Assembly (NCBI GenBank): GCA_014859275.1
Contig: JACUUO010000006.1
Coordinates: 1 to 44,420, forward strand
Source of the DNA: Actinomycetota bacterium
Lineage (GTDB): Bacteria > Actinomycetota > Aquicultoria > Aquicultorales > Aquicultoraceae
DNA: 44,420 bases
Reading direction: 5' to 3'
The translations under genes were made by a program, and so were the position numbers. This document shows, piece after piece, positions 24,135 to 33,184 of the stretch. The stretch's first letter is position 1; each line of letters opens with the position of its first letter. A model generated the notes under the pieces. The model made no database searches. It was not told where the DNA came from and was given only the letters and a program-made list of their open reading frames with translations.

Positions 24135-25197
24135 CCTGTGCCCCCTCTCCGGCACAGATATGTATGAGCGCTTTGGCAATCCCGGTAATAGGGAGCACTT
24201 CATCCACACAGCCCTTTTCAAGGGCCGCCTTTGGCATTCCGAAAACAATGCTTGTTTCTTCATCCTGAACAATTGTCTGCCCACGCCAGCGCTTGATTAA
24301 TTGCATGCCGTTAGCCCCATCTACTCCCATCCCCGACAGGAGAACCCCGATACTTCTTGACTTAAATCGTTTAGCCACCGAAACCATCAGCTTATCCACC
24401 GATGGTTTAACTCCCCATAGCTTCGGACCTTCCTCAAGTATTATTATTGGTTTACCACTTTCTTTTCCAACAACCATGTGAAAGCCACCTGGGGCTATAA
24501 AGGCTACACCTGGGCTGATCACATCCCCATCCTCCGCTTCCTTGACAATCATATTTGATAATTGGCCGATTCTTTCCACGAACGATCTTGAGAAGCCTGG
24601 CGGCAAGTGCTGAACTATAAGAACAGATGCTGGTAAACCCTTGGGTAGAGATTTTAGAACAACCTCAAGAGCGTCTAGTCCACCAGTCGATGCGCCCATC
24701 GCCACTACCTTGTTCATGAAGAGCGCCTCACGGCAATCCGGTAGCTGAGTCTGGTCCGCTCGTTGAGGTATTGGGGCATCTGAGCTTGCGCTTTGCTTTG
24801 ATAAGTTTACTGCAGCAACAGCCTTGATTTTATCTACCAGCTCAGCAGCAAATTCTTCTGAATCTTTAAGCAAGATATGAGAAGAATTTGCAATGAAGCC
24901 TGCAGCCCCCTGACTGATTGCCTCACATACCACTTCTGGCGAACTTGCACTGCCTACCATTAAGACTCGGGTTGGATGCTCCTTCATAATGTACTTGAGT
25001 GCCTCCAACCCATTCAGCTTTGGCATCTCGATGTCGAGCGTTACCACATCAGGGGAGAGAAGCTTTGTCTTTTCAATTGCCTCTAGCCCATTCCGGGCAA
25101 TGCCAACTATCGCTACCTCGCTGTCTGCCGAAATTATATTCACTATAATTGAGCGCATCAGCGCTGAGTCATCAACAACCAAAACACGTATTGGCAT
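24106..25197 (-). CDS. cheB: Chemotaxis response regulator methylesterase CheB
   Basis: CheB demethylates and deamidates receptor glutamates. An N-terminal receiver (VLVVDDSALMR, LDIEMPKLNGLEAL, with the phospho-Asp) is followed by a linker and a C-terminal esterase. The catalytic triad is visible: Ser in GASTGG, His in VQHLPPGF and Asp in GMGVDGANG. The 363 residues are normal. It overlaps cheA by 29 bases and follows cheY by 22 bases in the same operon. Confidence 0.97.
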   Translation of the reverse strand: MPIRVLVVDDSALMRSIIVNIISADSEVAIVGIARNGLEAIEKTKLLSPDVVTLDIEMPKLNGLEALKYIMKEHPTRVLMVGSASSPEVVCEAISQGAAGFIANSSHILLKDSEEFAAELVDKIKAVAAVNLSKQSASSDAPIPQRADQTQLPDCREALFMNKVVAMGASTGGLDALEVVLKSLPKGLPASVLIVQHLPPGFSRSFVERIGQLSNMIVKEAEDGDVISPGVAFIAPGGFHMVVGKESGKPIIILEEGPKLWGVKPSVDKLMVSVAKRFKSRSIGVLLSGMGVDGANGMQLIKRWRGQTIVQDEETSIVFGMPKAALEKGCVDEVLPITGIAKALIHICAGEGAQDELRRLSLS

Positions 25198-25219
25198 TGG
25201 ATTGTCATCCGTTCTCTAA

Positions 25220-25582
25220 TTACTTGTTAAGGGAGTTAGTAAGCGTTTTGATTATCTTGTTTGGCTGAAATGGTTTGGTAATGAAATCTACCGCTCCAGC
25301 CCCGAGGGCTTCAAATATCAATTTCTCCTGGCCCATTGCGCTAACCATCACAACTCTGGCATCCACATCGTTTTCGAGAATAATCTTAAGCGCTGAGATG
25401 CCATCCATCTCAGGCATGGTAATGTCCATCGTCACAAGATCGGGCTTGAGATAATTGTACTTATCAACAGCCTCAACACCGGTGGCTGCCTCTCCCACGA
25501 CAGTAAACCCATTGCGCGTAAGAATATCCTTTATCATAGTGCGCATAAATACTGCATCATCGACAACCAAGACGCGTTTCAC
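25220..25582 (-). CDS. cheY: Chemotaxis response regulator CheY
   Basis: The 120-residue single receiver domain has the acidic pocket (VVDDAVFMR), the phosphorylated Asp in VTMDITMPEMDG, Thr/Ser region VVMVSAMG and the conserved Lys in ITKPFQP. Phospho-CheY would bind the flagellar switch. It starts with GTG, overlapping the cheW stop as GTGA, and GGGAGG precedes it. Proximity to cheW, cheB and cheA makes CheY the likely primary target of CheA rather than another single-domain regulator. Confidence 0.93.
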   Translation of the reverse strand: MKRVLVVDDAVFMRTMIKDILTRNGFTVVGEAATGVEAVDKYNYLKPDLVTMDITMPEMDGISALKIILENDVDARVVMVSAMGQEKLIFEALGAGAVDFITKPFQPNKIIKTLTNSLNK

Positions 25583-26088
25583 TCTACCTGCGCCTCCCTC
25601 ATCGATTTTACAGTCCTCGACGATAGCGAGATTCTGCTCAAGCTGCGGGAAGGAAGGATCTTTCCGGGATCCAAGAGAATTATGAGACGATCGCCAATAT
25701 TAGCAACCGCCCGCAGCACATCCTTCACTTCCTTGCCTATTGCCAGGTTAGGAATAGGGACAACTTCATCGCCGCTGAGTTTCAGTATCTCCGTCGCCAT
25801 ATCCACCTGTAAACCGATCTGCTGGTTATCGCTCAAATTAATCACCACGATGCGCTCATTTGAGGTAAACTCCGTTCTCGGGAGATTAAATCGCTCTCGC
25901 GCATCAATAACCGGGATAACCGTCCCGCGCAAGTTAATTAGACCAATGACAGATTTTGGCGCTCTAGGCAGCGGTGTTATCTCGGTTGGCCGGATTATCT
26001 CCGACACGGCGAGAACCTCCATGCCAAACTCCTCGTCACCAATGCGAAAAACAACCACCTTTTCCTCACTAGAAACCCCTGTAACCAT
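25579..26088 (-). CDS. cheW: Chemotaxis coupling protein CheW
   Basis: CheW links CheA to receptors. The 169-residue product has the SH3-like CheW fold with the expected sequence: VFRIGDEEFGMEVLAVSEII, SVIGLINLRGTVIPVIDARE and IGLQVDMATEILKL. It has no extra domain. It lies seven bases downstream of the receptor gene and overlaps cheY by four bases. Confidence 0.95.
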   Translation of the reverse strand: MVTGVSSEEKVVVFRIGDEEFGMEVLAVSEIIRPTEITPLPRAPKSVIGLINLRGTVIPVIDARERFNLPRTEFTSNERIVVINLSDNQQIGLQVDMATEILKLSGDEVVPIPNLAIGKEVKDVLRAVANIGDRLIILLDPGKILPSRSLSRISLSSRTVKSMREAQVE

Positions 26089-26095
26089 ACTTGAC

Positions 26096-27424
26096 TCACC
26101 TTATCTTAAACCGACCGACTGATTCCCTGAGCTCATTAGCCATTTCAGCAAGCTCTTGAGATGCGGCAGTGATTTCTTCCATGCATGCCGTCTGTTCTTC
26201 GGTCACAGCAGCTGTTTCCTGCGCGCTTGCGGCGTTCTCTTCGACAACAGAGACTATATCGGCCATAGCTCTTTCGACCTTTTCTGAGGCGATTGTCTGT
26301 TCCTGCATCATCTCAGAGATTCGGTGTGCTATCTGCCTGGTCTCATGCGTTGCTCTGGTAATGTGTTTGAGCGCTTCACCAGCCTCGTTGACTACCCTGA
26401 CGCCCTCTTCAATCTCACGCTTGCCAGTATCCATTGCAACAACCGCTGCTTCAGTATCGCGCCGGACTTCGCTGAGAAGAGAGCCGATTTGGTCCGCTGC
26501 TTTAGCTGATCCCTCAGCTAGCTTACGTACTTCCTCAGCAACAACCGCAAAGCCCTTACCAGCCTCACCAGCTCGTGCTGCCTCAATAGCTGCATTTAGC
26601 GCCAAGAGATTGGTTTGGTCCGCGATATCCGTTATCACATCTATTATCTTTGTTACTGCCTGAGAGCGCTCCCCAAGAGCAGATACCGTGGTTGCCGAGC
26701 GGCTGATAACTTCCTGAACTTCAGTAATTTTGGATAACGCCCTTGCGGTTGCAGCTTCACCGTGTTCAGCAATGTTGGTTGCCTCTTCAGATATCTCTGC
26801 TGTTGCTTGTGACTGGCTAGCGACATCGCGCACGACCTGAGCCATTCGCTTCATAGAATGTGCGGCCTCCTCCGTCTTCTGGGCTTGAAGTTCGGCTCCC
26901 TTGGATATCTGTTGTATGCTTGTTGAGACTTCCATCGTAGCAGTATTCACATTTTGGGCAGAGAGCAAGAGTTGGTTTGCGGCTAAACTCAGCGACTCGG
27001 ACGAGTTTTGGATCTGGGAAACCATGCCGTGGAGATTCTCAATGACGTTATTTACTTGCCCGCATAGGATGCCTATCTCATCCTTCCGCTTTATTTCTAC
27101 TGTGCTTGTAAGATCACCGGTTGATGCTCTGTTGAGTGTTACTCCAGCGCTTCTTATAGGATTGGTGACGAATCTACGGAAACTGGAAATCCAAAGTGGA
27201 CTACCGATCAATATTGCCACCAGAGGCATCTTAATTAGTGCCATCTGGGCAAGCGTCCAGATCAGCGGCCGCATATCCGTATGTCCAGGGACAAGTCGCA
27301 TGACGTCAGGTGCCAACCACACCAGACCCACAACAACAGCGGGGCCCACAGAAACAAGTGTTAATACATAGCATAGGAAAATAACGCTTTGATAAAAGGA
27401 CAACCTATCAGATTGGCTCTTCAT
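26096..27424 (-). CDS. Methyl-accepting chemotaxis protein without a periplasmic sensor
   Basis: The 442-residue receptor has two membrane helices (about residues 10-32 and 50-75) separated by only some 15 to 20 residues, so no ligand domain fits outside. A HAMP domain follows ([20 protein letters not shown]), then the long signalling coiled coil with the hairpin tip [20 protein letters not shown] and [20 protein letters not shown]. The C-terminus lacks the CheR-binding pentapeptide. It may sense membrane state or a cytoplasmic cue, or work with other receptors. It overlaps cheR by 17 bases and precedes cheW. Confidence 0.93.
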   Translation of the reverse strand: MKSQSDRLSFYQSVIFLCYVLTLVSVGPAVVVGLVWLAPDVMRLVPGHTDMRPLIWTLAQMALIKMPLVAILIGSPLWISSFRRFVTNPIRSAGVTLNRASTGDLTSTVEIKRKDEIGILCGQVNNVIENLHGMVSQIQNSSESLSLAANQLLLSAQNVNTATMEVSTSIQQISKGAELQAQKTEEAAHSMKRMAQVVRDVASQSQATAEISEEATNIAEHGEAATARALSKITEVQEVISRSATTVSALGERSQAVTKIIDVITDIADQTNLLALNAAIEAARAGEAGKGFAVVAEEVRKLAEGSAKAADQIGSLLSEVRRDTEAAVVAMDTGKREIEEGVRVVNEAGEALKHITRATHETRQIAHRISEMMQEQTIASEKVERAMADIVSVVEENAASAQETAAVTEEQTACMEEITAASQELAEMANELRESVGRFKIR

Positions 27425-28283
27425 TCCCTTCCCCCTCTCTCAAGATACGCTCCTGGCTCCTTTGATAAATACGGAGCAGCATATTCACAGGCTCCAAGAG
27501 CGTGACTGCTTCGCCTACCAATCTTTCGCTATTCCCCAGAATGAGATATCCATTCTTGAGCAAGGAATTGCAGAGCACACTTTGCAATCTTTCCTGTTGA
27601 GACTTGCTAAAATAAATCATTACGTTTCGGCAGAAAATAATGTCAACCATTTTAATCGGTTCTTCGGCAAAAAGGTCCAATTGCTTGAATTTTACAAGCG
27701 ATTTAATAACTGGCGAGACCTCTAAATAATCTCCGTAATCAATTAGATAGCGTTTCAAGTAACGCTCTACAATCTCTGAGGAACATTGCTTTAAACACCG
27801 CTGCTCATAGCGACCAAGCTTGGCATGTGCAATAGCGTTCTGATCTAAATCCGTTCCGGTGACTGAGATCGTGAGTCTCTCCGAGCGGTGGGCAATCGCG
27901 CGATGCAGGATCATTGCGATCGAATAAGCTTCCTCTCCCGTTGCGCAGCCCGCATTCCATGCCCTGATCAGTGATTGCTTGTGCTTCACTTTTCTTGAGA
28001 TTAATTCAGGCGCCAAATTATTCGCGATAAACTTGAAAACTTCGGTGTCACGGAAGAACTCTGTTAAGTTGACCGTGAGCTTGTCCAGTAGTCGGCTGTA
28101 TTCTTCAGGGTCCTTATTGAGAAGCCTCCAATACTCTAAACAATTTCTTGATCGGGTCGCATGCATCCTGATGAGCAGTCTTCTTTGCAGGTAAGAAGGG
28201 CGAAGCTGTCGACAGTCAAAGCCATGCTTCTCAATCTTTCTTATGATCATTTCTAGGCCGCACTCATCTATTGAGGGCTCCAC
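27408..28283 (-). CDS. cheR: Chemotaxis receptor methyltransferase CheR
   Basis: CheR methylates receptor glutamates with S-adenosylmethionine. The N-terminal helical domain ([20 protein letters not shown]) precedes the methyltransferase domain with the SAM-binding [17 protein letters not shown] and [15 protein letters not shown] at 28307 opens the frame, but it would lie at or before the predicted transcription start. The GTG at 28283 follows AAAGGA by six bases, so I use that; the product is 291 residues. It is the first gene of the chemotaxis operon. Confidence 0.93.
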   Translation of the reverse strand: MEPSIDECGLEMIIRKIEKHGFDCRQLRPSYLQRRLLIRMHATRSRNCLEYWRLLNKDPEEYSRLLDKLTVNLTEFFRDTEVFKFIANNLAPELISRKVKHKQSLIRAWNAGCATGEEAYSIAMILHRAIAHRSERLTISVTGTDLDQNAIAHAKLGRYEQRCLKQCSSEIVERYLKRYLIDYGDYLEVSPVIKSLVKFKQLDLFAEEPIKMVDIIFCRNVMIYFSKSQQERLQSVLCNSLLKNGYLILGNSERLVGEAVTLLEPVNMLLRIYQRSQERILREGEGNEEPI

Positions 28284-28312
28284 ACCATTTCCTTTCGCTT
28301 GCGACACAATAA

Positions 28313-28339
28313 TTATCGGTCTTTACGATATAACCTTAA
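28313..28339 (-). promoter_or_regulatory. Sigma-28 (FliA/SigD)-like promoter of the chemotaxis operon
   Basis: On the minus strand TTAAGGTT (28332-28339), an 11-base spacer and ACCGATAA (28313-28320) match the flagellar sigma consensus TAAAGTTT-N11-GCCGATAA at 13 of 16 positions, with the exact spacing. Transcription would begin near 28306, just before the chosen cheR start. This makes control by the flagellar sigma factor likely, though no flagellar genes lie in the window. Confidence 0.6.
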
Positions 28340-28369
28340 GTAAAATATAGAGAGGCAGCATGAAGAATT

Positions 28370-28634
28370 TCGTCATTATTATGCTGCTAGGTAGTATATG
28401 ACCAATAAGGTGTTGTTGATACAAAAGGCATTCTAATACTTAAAAATATAGAAAATACGATTTAGATCCTTCGCCTCCGTTTCCCCTTCGGCTTCCCCCT
28501 CGGCTACGCTCGGGGCTTCGGCTTACCAGGGCTTCGACTCACCCGGCTCAGAATGACAAGTTGGGGGTCTCTGGCTCTTTAAGGATGACAAGTTTGGGGT
28601 CTCTGGCTCTTTAAGGATGACAGATTGGTGGATT
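28370..28634 (+). repeat. Family D dispersed repeat, copy 2
   Basis: This is the longest copy of the element seen inverted at 3352-3550 and direct at 44219-44390. It includes an internal tandem of 'ggggtctctggctctttaaggatgaca'-type units, written here as two approximate copies at about 28563-28622. It lies just upstream of the che promoter and abuts or extends into the PAS remnant, consistent with insertion or recombination at this point. Confidence 0.75.
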
Positions 28635-28961
28635 GCAAAATCCCTGAGTCAAAGTAATATTGCCCATCAAGAGCTGCAAATATTGCCGAATAAATAAGTT
28701 TGTAAAGTTTTGATTGAAGCTTTTTCTTATTAAGACCACATCCAAGATAGGCCCGCTATCTACAACGTATGGAGAAGCGTTAATCGACACAATTATGCGG
28801 CTACCATCCGGTCTTTCAATAGCCTGCTCTATGTCATATACAGGCTTTCGCTCCTCAATAACGCGCACAAATGGATGGTCGCTTCTGGAGAAGGGCTTGC
28901 CATCCAGGGTCGTGGCTTTCCATGGTGGATTTTTATAGCCTCTACCGATGGAGTGAATCAT
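28611..28961 (-). pseudogene. PAS-domain fragment
   Basis: Residues 5-80 of this frame resemble the central part of a PAS domain: PPWKATTLDGKPFSR, HPFVRVIEERKPVYDIEQAI and ERPDGSRIIVSINASPYVVD. The last 35 residues look unrelated and run towards the family D repeat. No kinase, cyclase or receptor domain follows. It is most likely a relic of a PAS-containing sensor, broken off where the repeat begins. Upstream of its ATG the similarity also stops. Confidence 0.6.
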
Positions 28962-29054
28962 GCCTGTTTAAATGGGAACTGCTTTTTGATTATACCCAAG
29001 TTATGCGTGGCCATACATGCTTGTTTAGTGATTAGGTGCACGAGGGGAAATATC

Positions 29055-29291
29055 CGTGAGCTTCATGTTGCTGGGGATACAGCGATTATGGAGTTTAACG
29101 TAGTCGGAACACATACTGGGCGCTTTCTCGATTATGAGCCAACCGGGCGCACGTTTGATATCGATTCTTGCCTTATCTTTAAGGTTAAAGACAGCAAGAT
29201 CATCAAGCACACGACCTACCTTGATACAGCTACGATACTGCGCGCCTTGGGGATAATCACCATACCGGGTGTCCGTCCAGAGGCGGCTTAA
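29055..29291 (+). pseudogene. C-terminal remnant of a SnoaL-like ester cyclase family protein
   Basis: The frame encodes HVAGDTAIMEFNVVGTHTG, a PTGRTFDIDSCLIFKVKDSK stretch, then TTYLDTATILRALGI. This order, GTH then PTGR, then a Tyr-x-Asp ending with LRALG, matches the C-terminal half of SnoaL-like or ester-cyclase proteins. Upstream codons (before about 29055) are antisense to the PAS remnant and have no family character, so the N-terminus is gone. The likely first in-frame ATG is at 29088. Confidence 0.55.
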
Positions 29292-29725
29292 AGGGTGTAG
29301 CGTAACGTCATAGAGCACGCCTTATTTTCCTGAAGGAGAATAATATGTCTGATTAGAACAGCTTAGTGCCACTCTTGTGTCTAAGATAGCCTAAGCAAGT
29401 AATAAGAATCTATTTATAAACATCGACCTGACGGTGGTAAGCTATTCAAGATGAAAGCACAGTCGCGGATTCTGATACACCTGGACTAACGAAGGTTGCG
29501 GCTATGTATAGCCTAAGCTTCTATATTTATCCTCGGATCGGACAGTATTCAAACTGCTGGAGAAATTAGTAATTGCTTGCCGATAAAAGAATCTGGAAAA
29601 TTTATAGCAACGCCCTATCCGCTGGTTGGGCGAAAAGTAATCCGAAAATATTCCGCACTTCCGCGGTGGGTAGGTTGGATAAATTTGCCTACTGGGCCGT
29701 CAAACCCAGCCTACCAATTTCATGC
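29292..29725. other. Intergenic region in the accessory island
   Basis: No gene is supported here. It contains copy 1 of the family F repeat (29527-29585) and hairpins near 29670-29720. One of these, CTGGG with CCCAG, lies within a longer GGTAGG/CCTACC arm pair just downstream of the tautomerase gene. It has no T-run on the minus strand, so a terminator role is unproven. Confidence 0.4.
29527..29585. repeat. Family F repeat, copy 1 (diverged)
   Basis: CTCGGATCGGACAGTATTC followed by AAACTGCTGGAGAAATTAG aligns with copies at 30058, 32376 and 34383. Four copies lie in 4.9 kb, all in the same orientation and all in gaps between gene blocks of the accessory island. Confidence 0.55.
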
Positions 29726-29944
29726 TTAAGCAGCTTGTATGATCTTTTTGACATCAGCTAGACCAAGCGCAGTTCCACCGATCCCCCAATTACCGCTTTT
29801 GATCTCATTAACTATAACCCATGTGACATCTCGGAGTTTCTCACTCTCGACTGCTGCGATGGCGTCCGTGATTTTTTGAATTAAATCCTTGGTTTGTTCG
29901 GGAGTAAGTTCGCCTTCAAAAACCTTAATTTCAATGAGTGGCAC
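29726..29944 (-). CDS. 4-oxalocrotonate tautomerase family protein
   Basis: Family members use an N-terminal proline, exposed after removal of the initiator Met, as a general base for keto-enol tautomerisation. The GTG at 29944 follows AAGGAGGAAG closely and gives a 72-residue product starting PLIEIKVFEG, so Pro is residue 2 before processing. The VTWVIVNEIKSGNWGIGG segment is typical. The frame extends 27 codons upstream, but those residues would bury Pro1. The substrate is unknown. The gene stands alone between repeats. Confidence 0.88.
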   Translation of the reverse strand: MPLIEIKVFEGELTPEQTKDLIQKITDAIAAVESEKLRDVTWVIVNEIKSGNWGIGGTALGLADVKKIIQAA

Positions 29945-30057
29945 TTTTCTTCCTCCTTCTTTAGTTGTTATGGCGTCTAACATGTCCTTGAACTTATTCC
30001 ACAAATAGTGGAACTGTATTCTCACCAGTTTTTCCCTGTGTTTGAGCGCACTCTAAA

Positions 30058-30125
30058 ATTACATCCCCGGATCGGACAATTTTCGAACTCTTTTGGAGCA
30101 TTTGTGCTTATGTGTTTCTGCTTAG
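30058..30125. repeat. Family F repeat, copy 2
   Basis: CCCCGGATCGGACAATTTTC followed by GAACTC and 'ttggagcatttgtgctta' is the best preserved copy. It lies in the 202-base gap between the tautomerase gene and the truncated helical-protein gene. Confidence 0.65.
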
Positions 30126-30146
30126 ACCACTCAAGTTGAAGGATGG

Positions 30147-31717
30147 CTAGTAACCTCGTCGTTCCTCTCTTGCTTTTTCATACTCTATGTTAATTTCAAT
30201 ATCCGAGACATACTCGTCAATCCACCGTTTAACATTATCATTATCCTCTTCTTCTCTAAACTTAAGTAAGCTAGCTTTCTTTCCCTTATAATGGGCGCTT
30301 GCAGGCCTACTCCAACCTTCTGTAGAGAAATTGGCCATTAGATTTCTACGTACATCCTCACGGTCACCATACCTAACGAGGAGTTCTCTTGCATAACATA
30401 TGGTGTCATCACTGTGAAAGAGAACTTTTGGAACAAATGTCGCTAGATACCAAGCTCGATTATCAACGTCTTTGTCAACCCACTCCCAAAGCTTGGTCGC
30501 AGGTATCAGAGTAATTGCTTCTCGTCTTAACCACTGCCGAATATCAAAAGCTCTGGAATCAAATGGTGGTCCTAAATATTTCTCTACCAAGCCCCAGATA
30601 TCATCAGGATGTTTCTTCGTAATTTGATTTAGAACATCAAGCGTTTTTGAATGATAATTATCAATAATTGTGCCGTCTTCGCCGAAGTGTTCTAGCATTA
30701 CACTTGCCAATGCAATGCTATCTTCTGGATATGCCTCAACAAATCGTTTCCCAATACCCTCCCAATGAAACTCGTCCATTTGGTTTCTAACCATATTTAA
30801 TTGCGTGGTAAATAATGATTTATGGGTTAAAAGGCTTAAAGTTAGATACTTCGGAATATTATAAGGTGATTCTTTTCTGAGATAGTAAAAATAGAATAGG
30901 TCTAGAGCTATAGAGACAGCAGTCTCTTCATCACTATCTAGTAAGAACTCTACCCATAGTTGGAGCACATCTTCTGATAAATCCGCAATGACACTCCCCC
31001 AGCCAAAAACATGAAAATCTGAAGCTTTAATGATCCCCTCTTTGGCAAGGTTAAGAACGCGCAAAGCTGCACGGTCGGACATACCAGAGCGCCATGTCAA
31101 CTCAGCGATTTTTGATTTTAGCTCATTGTCTTTCGCAAGCTTATCAAGCTCACTTTCCCATCGATAGCTATCTAATTCAAACATTGCTCTCAGGTAGCCA
31201 CCGATAAAGAAAATGATTCCCTCTTCACCAGCACTTTTTTGAGCCTCTAGGATCATCAGTAAGAGTTCGAAATCATGGTCACGCTTGCCTAATTCGTACC
31301 CAAAGCTAAAACCTTCGCAGCCTCTTTGGTTACTAACCAACCCAACTCTGGTTTAAGCAATGATTTATCACCAATTGCTTGATTAGCCAATTCCTCGATT
31401 TTCTTGTGAAGAGTATCTATCGGATCGCCCTCTTCATCTACGCTATCTTCAAGTAAGTTCATACCGACATACCGCATAAGAAGCGAGGAGAAATCATTTC
31501 CAACCAGATTATCCCTTAAATCTTTTAAGCCCTTGAGGGTTTCTTCAGGCAATTCCTTGCCATCAAAACGTATAACTTCTATCACCCTAGCTATAATTTT
31601 CTTTCGATCTACATATTCCTTTTTCGGCAGTTCATTTAACGATTCCAAAACCATAGGCGCTAAGCTCTGTATAAGAATTAATCCTCTGACCAGTGTCTGT
31701 GACCAGTGGGACGTTGC
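30147..31717 (-). pseudogene. Truncated, frameshifted large helical protein (C-terminal part)
   Basis: Two overlapping frames (31289-31654 and 30147-31340) join into one protein if a T is added in the T-run that reads as AAAA at 31308-31311. The joint is then KEAAKVFSFGYELGKRDHDF. Reading upstream from the ATG at 31654, the same frame continues with HWSQTLVRGLILIQSLAP to a stop at 31718, with no start codon, so the N-terminus is missing. The protein is rich in helical repeats and ends SRPASAHYKGKK and KRWIDEYVSDIEINIEYEKA. It resembles the C-terminal region of very large uncharacterised ATPase-like proteins, but I cannot name a family, and a defence role is only a guess. Confidence 0.6.
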
Positions 31718-31796
31718 TCATATTCTACAGATTCTTTATTATGGATTTAACCACATCCAAGAATTTGTATTAACCGAGTAGCGTCCTACTTCCTAC

Positions 31797-32267
31797 TTAT
31801 TCATCTTGGTTATCTTTAACCACTATTTTTAAGATAGGTAGTGCCCGTCGCTTCCCTTCCAACCATGTTACATATTCTCCAACCTGTTCTGCCCCCATCT
31901 TTTTGTAAAAACCCTCAGCTTTCGGATCGGATAAGATGATGATCCCTTTCTTCCCAGAACGTTTCACTTGTCCAATGGCATCTTGAAACAGGACCCTACC
32001 GACTCCTGAACGAATAGCGCCTGGCCAAACCCACATGTGGCCTAGATCCCACCATTCCCCTTTATCCTCAAGAGCATAAAATCCGACTAGTTCTCCGTCT
32101 CTGACAGCTATCCGCACATTATTCTTCCGAATGTACGAGTCGGTTACTGTAAGCTCATCATGCCAGAGTTCGGTCCAGTGCTTAGGGTAACCCCAGAAGC
32201 TTTTCGCTGCTGTAGCGATCTTAGTCAATTCATCTGCCTGCTCAGGTTTTGCATCGATGATTTTCAT
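31797..32267 (-). CDS. GNAT family N-acetyltransferase
   Basis: The 156-residue product shows the GNAT order: an N-terminal IIDAKPEQADELTKIA, the central VGFYALEDKGEWWDLGHMWV strand region, the acetyl-CoA loop RSGVGRVLFQDAIGQ (R-x-G-x-G), and the C-terminal GFYKKMGAEQVGEYVTW. It should transfer an acetyl group from acetyl-CoA to a small molecule or protein; the substrate is not predictable. It follows the truncated helical gene's lost upstream part on the same strand, with AAGAG before the ATG. Confidence 0.88.
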   Translation of the reverse strand: MKIIDAKPEQADELTKIATAAKSFWGYPKHWTELWHDELTVTDSYIRKNNVRIAVRDGELVGFYALEDKGEWWDLGHMWVWPGAIRSGVGRVLFQDAIGQVKRSGKKGIIILSDPKAEGFYKKMGAEQVGEYVTWLEGKRRALPILKIVVKDNQDE

Positions 32268-32375
32268 CTCTTAACAATTCGATCGGATAGGATATCTAAA
32301 GCAAGAACATTCTCCAAATCACATAGACTTCTATACCCAGCGCAATGGCTATCTCAAGCCATAATCTTAAGTTTC

Positions 32376-32432
32376 GATCCCCGGATAGGGCAATCTTCAA
32401 ATTATTCGAATATTTGTGCTGGTATGCTTAGT
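32376..32432. repeat. Family F repeat, copy 3
   Basis: GATCCCCGGATAGGGCAATC followed by 'tattcgaatatttgtgct' and 'ggtatgcttag' aligns with the other copies. Copies 3 and 4 also share 'aatctta' and 'gtttc' on the left side. Confidence 0.6.
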
Positions 32433-32443
32433 TTTAACTAAGC
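32426..32443. other. Perfect short hairpin
   Basis: GCTTAGTT pairs with AACTAAGC around TT. It overlaps the end of family F copy 3. There is no following T-run on either strand. Its role is unknown. Confidence 0.4.
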
Positions 32444-32548
32444 TTTCAGTTACCGTTTTAAAGATCTTTGCATCTGGACACAAATTTATTGAAGATCTAT
32501 GTCCTTGATGCATCGTTAGCGCAAAAATATTGAACGGGGTGAATAAAA

Positions 32549-33049
32549 GTGACAAAGAATAAGACAACGATAATAGCAGAGCCAGAAAAACAAGAAATCA
32601 TTATTATCCGCGAATTTGATGCACCACGAGAGCTTGTATTTAAAGCTTATACGGACCCTGAACTCTATAAGCAGTGGCTCGGGCCAAGAAACCTTACCAT
32701 GAAAATTGAGAAATTCGAGCCAAGATTTGGTGGCACATACCGATACATTCATATCGATGAGAACGGAAACGAGTATGCGTTTCATGGTGTCTATCATGAG
32801 GTGCGCCCGCCTGAGCTCATTATTGATACGTTTGAATTTGAGGGACTACCCGAGCCAGGACACGCCGCTCTTGAAACGTTGAAGCTCGAAGAGTTGCCGG
32901 GGGGTAGGACCAAAACTGTCTCTCATTCTGTTTTTCAATCAGTGGCAGATCGCGATGGCATGATAGGGACCGACATAGAAAGAGGCATCAATGAAGGATA
33001 TGATCGTCTTGATGAGCTCTTAGAAAAGATGCAAAAGCCTGCCGCATGA
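32549..33049 (+). CDS. SRPBCC (AHSA1-type) domain protein
   Basis: The 166-residue product matches the activator of Hsp90 ATPase 1-like group of the START/SRPBCC fold: [60 protein letters not shown] and [11 protein letters not shown]. Many small bacterial members bind hydrophobic ligands; the ligand here is unknown. It starts with GTG after GGGGTGA. It lies 135 bases upstream of the epoxide hydrolase gene on the same strand, so cotranscription is possible. Confidence 0.9.
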   Translation: MTKNKTTIIAEPEKQEIIIIREFDAPRELVFKAYTDPELYKQWLGPRNLTMKIEKFEPRFGGTYRYIHIDENGNEYAFHGVYHEVRPPELIIDTFEFEGLPEPGHAALETLKLEELPGGRTKTVSHSVFQSVADRDGMIGTDIERGINEGYDRLDELLEKMQKPAA

Positions 33050-33184
33050 TAAGCGGGATTGAGAAGGCCTCGCTCATCATCCAGGTTGTGGTTTGGCATA
33101 GACATAATATTACATTGGCTCCCTGGGTCGGATTCATTCGAGTCTATGACAGAAAACTGGCTAAACTATTTAAAAGGAGGATGA

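Larger units (their letters stand above)
32268..32548. other. Divergent intergenic region with family F repeat and hairpin
   Basis: The region separates the GNAT gene (minus) from the SRPBCC gene (plus) and holds family F copy 3 and a perfect eight-base-pair hairpin. No gene is visible. Confidence 0.4.

Noticed and set aside
28875-29054. N-terminal extension of the SnoaL-like frame
   Set aside because: These codons are antisense to the PAS remnant and show no SnoaL features, so only the later part is called.
29600-29640. GTTGGGC text as a possible integron attC core site
   Set aside because: No matching GCCCAAC-type partner at a suitable distance and no integrase in view; the family F copies lack attC symmetry.
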